Source: an uncultured Marinicella sp.
GTDB lineage: Bacteria; Pseudomonadota; Gammaproteobacteria; Xanthomonadales; Marinicellaceae
Direction of reading: 5' to 3'
Length of the DNA stretch: 12,531 nt
Assembly (NCBI GenBank): GCA_938008005.1
Contig: CALLLZ010000425.1
Coordinates: 1-12,531, forward strand
Program-made: the position numbers and the translations under genes
Shown: positions 5,733 to 12,531 of the stretch, piece after piece
Layout of the letters: each line of letters begins with the position of its first letter
How positions within the stretch are numbered: position 1 is the stretch's first letter
Notes under the pieces: model-generated
The model's input: only the letters and a program-made list of their open reading frames with translations
The model's database searches: none
Told to the model about the DNA's origin: nothing

Positions 5733-8153
5733 ATGAAAACTGTAAGTAAAATAATATTTTTGATTATGTTGTTTTTTTCGAATTCTTTACTGGCATTAAC
5801 AGAAGTACAAATCAATCGATTGTCATTGTTAGCAAAAAGCTGGGCCGCAGCTAAAAATTTTCACTCTGGAGCATGCCAGATCAATTGGGATGATGCTTTA
5901 ATCAACACGATTCCTTCAGTAGTTGATGCCGTTGACAGTAATCAATTCAACCAAAACCTAGATATGTTGTTAAATCAGTTAGGGCAAAACCAAGTTGCTT
6001 TAGGGACTATTCCTGTTACACCTGAAATGATTGCTCAAGAGATTGATTTAACTTGGCTTGAAGATACAGAATTAAACCTGGCTAACCGGAATAGGGTTAA
6101 AGCGTTTATAGAGGATTTTCGACCAAGGTCAAACTGCTACGTAGATAGGGGAACAAGGGGCGTTGGTGAAGGGGGGTATAGTAGGGATAACCAGTATTTT
6201 AATGTATCAAATCCTAATAGAGAAGTAAGGCTTTTGGCTTTATTTCGATTTTGGAACATCATCAACTATTATTTTCCTTATAAAAATTTGATTGACCAAT
6301 CTTGGGATCAAGTATTGGAGGATTTTATACCCTTAATCTATGATGCTGACTCTAATCTTGAATACCATAAACTAATGAGAGTATTTACTGCACAAATTAA
6401 AGACTCTCACGCCTTTTTTATCAGTCCAACCTTAAGAGAGAGCATTGATCGGTATTACTTACCATTTGTGCTTAAAACCATTGAAGGTAAAGTGATCGTT
6501 TATAAAAAAACAGATGTACAAAATAATGTGGGTGTTGGTGATGAAGTGATAACAATTAATGGCGAATCTATGCAAGTATTGTGGCAAAAAAATCGCTTGC
6601 TAACGGCTGCATCAAACCCAACAACTTTGGTTAGAAATACAGATGTCTTCTTAAATATTGGCTCAGAAGGGCCGGTTGTCATTGAATTGAAAAGTCGAGA
6701 CAATGATAGGTATTCTGTACAAACTTCATATGGCCAATACCCAGCCGATTTATATACCAATACATCGGCTAAATGGGCTAATATGGATCAAGATTCGTGT
6801 TCTATTGGGTATGTTGATATGGGACAGCTAAACGTTGTTGATATACCTCAGATGATGAATCAATTTATGAATAAAGATGCCATTGTTTTTGATATAAGAA
6901 ATTATCCAAATGGAACTTTATGGACGTTGGTCAATTACCTATTCCCTTCGCCATTGAATAACGCCCGTTTTGCGCAAGCAGATTTTTCTTACCCAGGAGC
7001 ATATAGGTGGGTTAATTCGGTTATTGGGCAAGGTACATCGAATCCTTATGATGGTAGGGTTATTATTTTATTCAATGAAGAGACACAAAGCCAAGCTGAG
7101 TATACAGTCATGGCTTTAGAAAAGCATCCCAATGCGGTCAAAATTGGAAGCCAGACAGCAGCGGCTGACGGCAATATTACAAAGGTTGATTTACCGGGAG
7201 AAATTCAAGTTTATTTCACTGGTTTAGGTGTTTATTATGCTGACAATAAACCGACACAAAGAATAGGCATTATTCCAGATGTATTTGTTCGCCCCTCCAT
7301 TCAAGGCATAGTGCAAGGTAGGGATGAGGTGCTTGAAAGGGCGTTGAATTGTGAACAGATAGCTGATTTAAACTGGCCCGAACCTATTGAACCAAAAGGT
7401 GGTTTGTTTTGGGATATCAGCCAATCAGGCAAAGGTTTTGATATTGCTAATTTTGAGCACAACTATGCAATTCTTCCTTATGATTTTAGGGCAGATGGAA
7501 GCCCTGTTTGGTATTTAGGCTTGGCTGAATCCGATCAGGGAGTATTGTCTTTGATTCCTGATTCTATGTTTGAATACAGCCATAACTCAGAGACCAATTC
7601 GCTGCATCTAGATCCATTGGATACGGCAATGGACTTTGATTTTAAGCAAGGCATATTTGAAATTGAGTGTGCGGTTTCAGATCCTGAGAATAAACGACAG
7701 CCCTCTCAATTAGTTTGGCAAAATAATAATCAAATAGAAACACAATGTTTAGAAGAGTTGGTTTTTTCAGGCTCTGTTGGAGTGAAAGATTACACAGGGT
7801 TGTGGTATGGAGGTGTTGAAGATAATGGTTGGGGTGTTTCAATCAATACACAAGGTAACAGGTTGGTAGCAATCGTGTATATGTATGATACCAACGGTCA
7901 GGCTATGTGGCTGGTTGGAAGTGGTGATTTCAATATGGAAGGTCCAACGGAGCTTAACTTGCTCAAAGCCAATGGTTTTTGTGAAAATTGTGATGATCCT
8001 GGTGTTAGTCATGAAAGTGTGGGTAATTTAACACTGTCCTTAAGCGAACCCAGTCAAGTTTTTGTAGATCAAAATTGGATTTCATTGACAGTCGGGAACA
8101 GTATTTGGAATCGTGAACGAATGCCAATAAAAATGCTGAGCAAACCTCATTAA
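5733..8153 (+). CDS. Exported S41-family peptidase with PDZ-like segment and two C-terminal beta-domain repeats
   Basis: This 806-aa protein has a signal peptide ending SLLA (about residue 21). The N-terminal helical region carries RLLALFRFWNIINYYFPY, typical of this S41 subgroup. A PDZ-like segment with GVGDEVITINGESM follows near 265-280. The peptidase core has VIILFNEETQSQAE, where Ser453 is the expected nucleophile, then IGSQTAAADGN (471-481) and GIIPDVFV. In the CtpA/Tsp branch a catalytic Lys lies 25 residues after the Ser; here that position is Ala478, beside Asp479, so the Ser-Lys dyad is absent. This is as I recall for other 'G.QTAG.DGN' S41 proteins. Two related C-terminal domains begin GGLFWDISQSGKGF (556) and GLWYGGVEDNGWGV (689), each continuing to a Y-(D/F)...G..(M/V)W pattern. 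The location is periplasmic or secreted. The substrate is unknown. It appears to be transcribed alone. Confidence 0.85.
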   Translation: MKTVSKIIFLIMLFFSNSLLALTEVQINRLSLLAKSWAAAKNFHSGACQINWDDALINTIPSVVDAVDSNQFNQNLDMLLNQLGQNQVALGTIPVTPEMIAQEIDLTWLEDTELNLANRNRVKAFIEDFRPRSNCYVDRGTRGVGEGGYSRDNQYFNVSNPNREVRLLALFRFWNIINYYFPYKNLIDQSWDQVLEDFIPLIYDADSNLEYHKLMRVFTAQIKDSHAFFISPTLRESIDRYYLPFVLKTIEGKVIVYKKTDVQNNVGVGDEVITINGESMQVLWQKNRLLTAASNPTTLVRNTDVFLNIGSEGPVVIELKSRDNDRYSVQTSYGQYPADLYTNTSAKWANMDQDSCSIGYVDMGQLNVVDIPQMMNQFMNKDAIVFDIRNYPNGTLWTLVNYLFPSPLNNARFAQADFSYPGAYRWVNSVIGQGTSNPYDGRVIILFNEETQSQAEYTVMALEKHPNAVKIGSQTAAADGNITKVDLPGEIQVYFTGLGVYYADNKPTQRIGIIPDVFVRPSIQGIVQGRDEVLERALNCEQIADLNWPEPIEPKGGLFWDISQSGKGFDIANFEHNYAILPYDFRADGSPVWYLGLAESDQGVLSLIPDSMFEYSHNSETNSLHLDPLDTAMDFDFKQGIFEIECAVSDPENKRQPSQLVWQNNNQIETQCLEELVFSGSVGVKDYTGLWYGGVEDNGWGVSINTQGNRLVAIVYMYDTNGQAMWLVGSGDFNMEGPTELNLLKANGFCENCDDPGVSHESVGNLTLSLSEPSQVFVDQNWISLTVGNSIWNRERMPIKMLSKPH

Positions 8154-8214
8154 TTATGATGTAATTTTCTTTTTTTAATCAGTGATTGGTGTTTTGAATT
8201 CATAACTTCTCATT

Positions 8215-8235
8215 ATAACTTCGTTGTTATTTTTT
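8215..8235 (+). terminator. Weak intrinsic terminator after the S41 gene
   Basis: An AT-rich 5-bp stem ATAAC (8215-8219) / GTTAT (8226-8230) with loop TTCGTT is followed by five T. The position and orientation suit the gene ending at 8153, but the stem is short and weak. Confidence 0.35.
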
Positions 8236-8362
8236 AGCTGTTTTTCATGGTTTAGGCACCATTAGTTAATCGGGAGAATACAACTTATGTCTAGTTTTAA
8301 AATAACTGAGTGTTGATAGTAGCTGATCCATCATGGTATGGATACTAAGCTCGCATCATGTA

Positions 8363-8411
8363 TTTTTAACTTATAGAGACCTTTGCTCGATTCATGGATA
8401 AAGTTAAAAAG
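8363..8411 (+). repeat. Dispersed repeat, copy 1, with terminal inverted arms
   Basis: Bases 8374-8411 match 12492-12529 at 35 of 38 positions (differences at 8394, 8397 and 8400). In this copy the shared block is enclosed by a perfect 10-bp inverted repeat, TTTTTAACTT (8363-8372) and AAGTTAAAAA (8401-8410). The core GAGACCTTTGCTCGATTC is free of differences. It may be a remnant of an insertion-sequence end or a small intergenic repeat family. It does not encode anything. Confidence 0.75.
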
Positions 8412-8569
8412 CTTAAATACCTTTGCATAATTTTAATGTTGATGTCATGAATTCCTTTAAGACAGCGTATTAAGCCTAAACAAGCCAAAAATATTTGCTC
8501 TTTCCTTAAAATAATTTTTGATCAAATACGTTTGGCTGTTTTTATTGCTAATAATTTAAGGAGGTTTGT

Positions 8570-10321
8570 ATGCGTATTTTTATGTTCAGTGTTTTTATTT
8601 TTTTTGGCGTATTTGGATCTCATTCAACAGATGCTAGAGGTGGCGAGATAATTACGGTTGGTTCAGATAGCGCTTGTGATCATAAAAGCATCACGGCGGC
8701 CATAAGCAATGCCCCAACAGCAGGACTTATTGAAGTGCGGGTGGCTAAAAATGTGGTGCTCACAAGTTTGCAAGTGATTGATGATCGGGATGTCATTATT
8801 CGCGGTGGTTTTGATAATTGTGCTGATACAACGGCTTCAGGACGCACGGTTCTGAATGGTTCGGATTTTAGTGGACCCATTTTTGTTGCCAACTCACATG
8901 AAATAGAAGGTTCAACAGTGAGTCTACAATTAGAGGACTTGGAAATTACAGGTGGAAGGTCCAACACCGATGGAGGTGTAATTGGGTTGGTAGGTGCTTG
9001 GCGGTTGTTTTTAAAAAATGTCAGGATGTATGATAATGAAAGCAATTTCAATGGAGGTGCCATTGCCATTGAAAATTCGAGTAATTTAGATGTTCATGAC
9101 CCTGCAATTTTTATTGACAACAATTCCGTTCTTACAAATAATACTGCGGATAACGGTGGTGCCATAGCATGTGACGGTGGCGGTTCGATTGAGGCTAAAA
9201 ATATGCAAATCTCACTCAATAATGCAAATGCAAATGGTGGAGGTGTTTATTTGACCAATGATTGTCTGTTTCTATTACAAAACAGCGGTGCATTGCAAGG
9301 TGTATTTTTGAATGAAGCACAGGGATTTGGTGGTGGTATTTTTGCCACCAATAATTCATTAATACTTTTATTTAGCCAAGCCTCATCTGAAGCAGTTGGT
9401 TCAGCTGCTGTATATTCAAATACAGCAGCCAATGGTGGTGGTATTGGATTAACCAGTGGTGCCCAATTAATTGCTCGAAATGCATTAATTAATGACAATA
9501 CTGCAAGTTCTACTGGAGGCGCTATTAGGTCAACAGGTGGTCATATCTTGATAGAACGAACACTCCCAGGGGCGCATTGTCATCAAGAAATTCGCTGTTC
9601 CCAAATTTCTGGTAATCAAGCCAATGGTATAAGTGCTGGTTTTTCAGGTGGTGGAGCGATAGCTACATTTGGAGGTACGCTAGAAGTTAAAGGCACTTAC
9701 TTAGAGAACAATCACGCTTTTTATGGCAGTGCCATTCGTGCCAGATTCATAGATTTGGGGCCAAGTCTAGAACGTAATGTAAAATTAATTGGTAATGTTG
9801 TGGCTAAAAATAAAGGCGCGCCTCAGGTGGTTTATCTCGATGAGACTTCTGCTGACATCGCTTTTTCTACTTTTGTTGATAATGAGGACATGGATCGGGT
9901 GATCGAAATGGCTTATCCGACTACTTCGGCCAGTGGCAATGCAGTGATAGTTTCTGGTTCTGTATTTGATCATCCTGGAACAACCTTGCCATCGGCAGAA
10001 TTAACCACCGCAGGTTCACCTCCAACAGGTGATTGTAACCGCAATGAGCGTGATTCTAGCGGCGATCTGGCTGGTCAGTCCAGATCTACAGTTGCTTTAC
10101 CAAGTTTTGAGGATCCAAGCATTGGAGATTATCGTTTACAAGAGGATTCTGCTTTGTTGGATCGCTGTGACAACAGTTTGCTGGGATTAGAATCTAATGT
10201 ATCGGCCAATGGTTTTCTGCGACCGGTTGATCACCCATTTGTGGATGTTTTCGGCCCCTATGATTTAGGTGGTATCGAGTGGGTTGATTCAGACATAATT
10301 TTTAAAAATGGCTTTGATTGA
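8570..10321 (+). CDS. Secreted parallel beta-helix (polymorphic-membrane-protein-like) repeat protein with C-terminal IFKNGFD tail
   Basis: This 583-aa protein has a signal peptide (MRIFMFSVFIFFGVFGSHSTDA, cleavage near residue 22). The body is a right-handed parallel beta-helix, judged by repeated 'N.A..GGAI/GGG.' turns: NFNGGAIAI (~160), NTADNGGAIAC, NANGGGVYL, GFGGGIFA, NTAANGGGIGL, NTASSTGGAIRS and SGGGAIATFGG (~360). These resemble chlamydial Pmp repeats, but no C-terminal autotransporter barrel follows. The chain ends DIIFKNGFD. Short F-x-(D/N)-G-F-(E/D) endings recur, as I recall, in secreted proteins of Xanthomonadales and Marinicella, and may be a sorting or attachment tag. Cys residues (about 10) suggest disulfides. 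The ligand or activity is unknown: no lyase active-site signature was recognised. It converges with the next gene, one base between stops. Confidence 0.85.
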   Translation: MRIFMFSVFIFFGVFGSHSTDARGGEIITVGSDSACDHKSITAAISNAPTAGLIEVRVAKNVVLTSLQVIDDRDVIIRGGFDNCADTTASGRTVLNGSDFSGPIFVANSHEIEGSTVSLQLEDLEITGGRSNTDGGVIGLVGAWRLFLKNVRMYDNESNFNGGAIAIENSSNLDVHDPAIFIDNNSVLTNNTADNGGAIACDGGGSIEAKNMQISLNNANANGGGVYLTNDCLFLLQNSGALQGVFLNEAQGFGGGIFATNNSLILLFSQASSEAVGSAAVYSNTAANGGGIGLTSGAQLIARNALINDNTASSTGGAIRSTGGHILIERTLPGAHCHQEIRCSQISGNQANGISAGFSGGGAIATFGGTLEVKGTYLENNHAFYGSAIRARFIDLGPSLERNVKLIGNVVAKNKGAPQVVYLDETSADIAFSTFVDNEDMDRVIEMAYPTTSASGNAVIVSGSVFDHPGTTLPSAELTTAGSPPTGDCNRNERDSSGDLAGQSRSTVALPSFEDPSIGDYRLQEDSALLDRCDNSLLGLESNVSANGFLRPVDHPFVDVFGPYDLGGIEWVDSDIIFKNGFD

Positions 10322-10322
10322 A

Positions 10323-12413
10323 CTAATTGAAAAACCATTTGATACCTGTATAAAAAGCCTGACCTTCGCCACTGTAGAAATAATTGCCGTCTGTACCACC
10401 CGCATCAGGAATGGGGAGACTGGTGCTGATGTAGGTTTGGTCGTTGAGGTTTTTGGCATCAATAAAAAATTCGAAATTCGGTGATTTTTGATAACTGATA
10501 GATAACCCTGTTAATAGATAATTTTCAGTGCGATAGCTGTTGGCTAAATCAATAAAATAAGCAGATGGAACCCACTCGATATTGGGGCTGAATGACCAAC
10601 CTGATGGGTGCTCATACGATATGCGAGTTTGGAAGTAATGCTCTGGAACACCCGGGATTTTGTTGTTACCAAATATTGGATCATCATCTAATTTGAATTG
10701 GCTGTATTGGTAACTGGTTTGTAAATTCAACTGATCAGATGTTACGAATAAAGATTGATTGAGGTTCCACTGCAAAGCACTTTCAATACCCCAATGGATG
10801 GAATCGTTTGCGTTGGTGGTTCTGGTGTTGCCGTTTGGGAAACGAAAACGGATAAATTCATTGTCTAATTGGCTGTAATATAAGCTGATGTCCCAACTAA
10901 TTCGATCATTGAATCCACGGGTTCCTATTTCGAAGGTATCGGCAGATTGGGCTTTGATCGGGGTGTTGAAACCAGGTTGGTTACCATTATTCAATTCAGA
11001 AAATGTAGGTGCTTCAAAACTTCGGCTTAAATTGGTGAACCATTGAATGTTGTGTTGGGGAAGATACAACAACCCAATGCGAGGGTTGATTTGTGAATAA
11101 CTGCGATTACTTGTGATTACTTGAGGAAAGGTTTCTGTGATGTCACGTTGAGCTTGTATGGCTTGTAATCCCAGGGTCAATGACAGCTTTTTGGTGTTGG
11201 TGAGTTGTAATAATGGGCGCAGGTAGTTGTAACTTAAGGTTGTTGTTTGTGCTTTTTGTTGTCGACTTAACCGAGTATCTCCAGCAAAACCAGCTTCGTT
11301 TTCACGGCGTAATTCATCTTGATCACCCCATTGAGAGGTCATGATTATACTGTGCGGCCCTGGTTGCCAGTTGAGGTTTATACCAACATCATCTGAATCG
11401 CGGTTTATGTAGGTAAAAACAGGGTTTTCTAATTCTTTGGTGGCAGCAAAGAACGCAGCAGACCACTGTTTGTTTTCATGATGAAAGCGACCAATTTGAT
11501 AGGATAAACGTGTGAGTGTTAAGTCACGATTGAAGTTGCCATTGATATTAAAACCTCTCGATTGAGATGGATCTTCATTTATCAGTGATCGAGATAAACT
11601 GCTGGGTAATTCTGCATAGGTATTCAAATGATATAAACCAAAACGGTGTTGTAGGTTTGATCGGCCCTTGTTGGCATACTGTATGTCAAATCGGTTGCTG
11701 TTTTGTTGGTTTTGTATTCTGAATCCTTGTTGGTTGAAATGACTGGCACGAACGCGCAAAGCATGGTTTTTATCTGGTAAGTCAGGGGTGTATTCAAGCA
11801 TGGCTCGTTGTGTGTCGAAACTGCCAGCGGATAAACGTAATTGATTGTTCTGAGATGATTGATTTTGACTCGGAGTGGTTGTGCCTAAGTTAATCACACC
11901 GCCCAAAGTGCTGCCACCTGAGGCCATGCCATTGGCACCACGATAAACAGTGACATAGTCAATCAACCACGGGTCTACAGCTTGGAAATCGAATGAACCA
12001 TCGGCGGTGTTAAGTGGTACGCCATCTTGCAATAATAACAGGCCGCCGCCTTGGAATTGGCGACCTAAGCCTGAACCTCGAATCGATATGCGTGCACTTT
12101 CGGCGCCATTGCGTTGTTGCGCGAAAACGCCCGGAATAAAGTCTAATACATCTTTGATGTTGGTGGATCGTTGGTTTTCCCACACTTTTGCTGTTGAGAT
12201 TGTGGCACTGCCTGCCCAAGCATTGATACGTTGGGCTTCGGCTTGTATGGGTGCTGGGATATTGCGCACATCATCGGTAACTGTAATGACATTTTGTTCA
12301 ACTACACTTTCCTGAGTATCTGTAGGCAAATGTTCGGGTTGGTTAACAATGTCTTGTTTGGCTGAAGCTAAGCTGATACTACCTAACAGCAATAACATGA
12401 TTTTATCGGTCAT
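10323..12413 (-). CDS. TonB-dependent receptor, FecA/PupB-like (complete)
   Basis: This 696-aa outer-membrane receptor starts at ATG 12413, the furthest possible ATG (an in-frame stop lies just upstream). The signal peptide is MTDKIMLLLLGSISLASA (1-18). A TonB box-like VITVTDD lies near residues 42-48. The plug domain (about 65-180) shows VLDFIPGVFAQQRNGAE, ISIRGSGLGRQF, LLLLQDGVPLNTADGSFDFQ, VTVYRGANGMASGGSTLGGVI. This order is typical of the FecA-type group (COG4772) that imports ferric chelates. The 22-strand barrel follows to GIKWFFN. There is no STN domain or extra N-terminal signalling domain, so it is a plain transporter, not a transducer. No adjacent sigma/anti-sigma pair is present. 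No Shine-Dalgarno is evident. The substrate is inferred only to the level of an iron chelate or similar small molecule. Confidence 0.93.
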   Translation of the reverse strand: MTDKIMLLLLGSISLASAKQDIVNQPEHLPTDTQESVVEQNVITVTDDVRNIPAPIQAEAQRINAWAGSATISTAKVWENQRSTNIKDVLDFIPGVFAQQRNGAESARISIRGSGLGRQFQGGGLLLLQDGVPLNTADGSFDFQAVDPWLIDYVTVYRGANGMASGGSTLGGVINLGTTTPSQNQSSQNNQLRLSAGSFDTQRAMLEYTPDLPDKNHALRVRASHFNQQGFRIQNQQNSNRFDIQYANKGRSNLQHRFGLYHLNTYAELPSSLSRSLINEDPSQSRGFNINGNFNRDLTLTRLSYQIGRFHHENKQWSAAFFAATKELENPVFTYINRDSDDVGINLNWQPGPHSIIMTSQWGDQDELRRENEAGFAGDTRLSRQQKAQTTTLSYNYLRPLLQLTNTKKLSLTLGLQAIQAQRDITETFPQVITSNRSYSQINPRIGLLYLPQHNIQWFTNLSRSFEAPTFSELNNGNQPGFNTPIKAQSADTFEIGTRGFNDRISWDISLYYSQLDNEFIRFRFPNGNTRTTNANDSIHWGIESALQWNLNQSLFVTSDQLNLQTSYQYSQFKLDDDPIFGNNKIPGVPEHYFQTRISYEHPSGWSFSPNIEWVPSAYFIDLANSYRTENYLLTGLSISYQKSPNFEFFIDAKNLNDQTYISTSLPIPDAGGTDGNYFYSGEGQAFYTGIKWFFN

Positions 12414-12491
12414 AATTTTTTATATTCTATGGGTTTAAAGTGGCTTGTTTGTTTTCAAATCGTATGATCGTTTGGCTGCTAAATTATGTAT

Positions 12492-12529
12492 TAGAGACCT
12501 TTGCTCGATTCGTGAATCAAGTTAAAAAG
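12492..12529 (+). repeat. Dispersed repeat, copy 2
   Basis: This is the second copy of the 38-bp block at 8374-8411, in the same orientation, 4,118 bases away. It lacks the left TTTTTAACTT arm of copy 1. It contains its own small inverted repeat GATTC-GT-GAATC (12507-12518). It sits 79 bases upstream of the receptor start at 12413, within or beside that gene's promoter region. The element may continue past the window edge. Confidence 0.75.
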
Positions 12530-12531
12530 AT

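Larger units (their letters stand above)
8154..8569. other. Intergenic region: weak terminator, dispersed repeat, leader of the beta-helix gene
   Basis: No ORF of note is supported. The gap holds a weak terminator-like hairpin (8215-8235), a 6-bp inverted repeat ATCCAT / ATGGAT at 8326-8343, and the dispersed repeat at 8363-8411. A possible promoter for the downstream gene is TTGATC (8518-8523), 17 bases, TTTATT (8541-8546), 4 of 6 matches in each half. The ribosome site AAGGAGG (8558-8564), 5 bases before ATG 8570, is the strongest in the window. Confidence 0.45.

Noticed and set aside
8570..10321. Reading the beta-helix protein as a type V autotransporter
   Set aside because: The repeats resemble Pmp proteins, but no C-terminal beta-barrel is present; the chain ends in a short IFKNGFD tail.
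12007..12315. 102-aa plus-strand open frame inside the FecA-like receptor
   Set aside because: It is a shadow of the receptor plug-domain coding sequence, which has clear family motifs.

Overview
This is an AT-rich chromosomal stretch from a Gram-negative bacterium. Two TonB-dependent outer-membrane receptors, a lipoprotein with a Gly-less outer-membrane-type lipobox, and several Sec signal peptides show the cell type. The protein families (S41 peptidase with C-terminal beta domains, a secreted beta-helix protein ending in IFKNGFD) suggest a marine gammaproteobacterium of the Marinicella / Xanthomonadales-like kind. That assignment is an inference from memory of families, not a database result. 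No rRNA, tRNA, CRISPR array, prophage or intact transposase was seen.

Layout. (1) 1-972, minus strand: the first 184 codons of a ZnuD-like TonB receptor that runs off the left edge, preceded by a 99-aa exported His/Cys protein. The two form a likely metal-uptake pair, and a near-perfect 31-bp palindrome lies between them just upstream of the receptor. (2) 1260-2765, plus strand: a lipoprotein with one CXXCH heme site, followed by a strongly structured 3' region (2826-2912) that ends in an intrinsic terminator. (3) 3166-5556, plus strand: three closely spaced genes. They encode an exported Sel1/TPR-like protein, a COG2229/MglA-like small G protein whose GTP-binding motifs are all degraded, and a protein with a receiver-like N-terminus lacking the phospho-acceptor Asp and a conserved C-terminal module. 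(4) 5733-8153, plus strand: an exported S41-type peptidase with two C-terminal beta-rich repeats, behind a good sigma70-type promoter. (5) 8570-10321, plus strand: a secreted parallel beta-helix protein. It converges, with a single base between stop codons, on (6) 10323-12413, minus strand: a complete FecA-type TonB receptor. A 38-bp dispersed repeat (35/38 identical) occurs at 8374-8411 and again at 12492-12529, in direct orientation, bracketing block 5+6.

How the genes fit together. Most products act in the envelope: two receptors for metal or iron-chelate import, a heme lipoprotein, an exported protease and a secreted beta-helix protein. The exception is the cytoplasmic pair at 3862-5556, which looks like a signalling module built from a pseudo-GTPase and a pseudo-receiver. 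That pair is the most unusual thing in the window. The dispersed repeat and the alternative-hairpin region at 2826-2912 are the most interesting non-coding signals.
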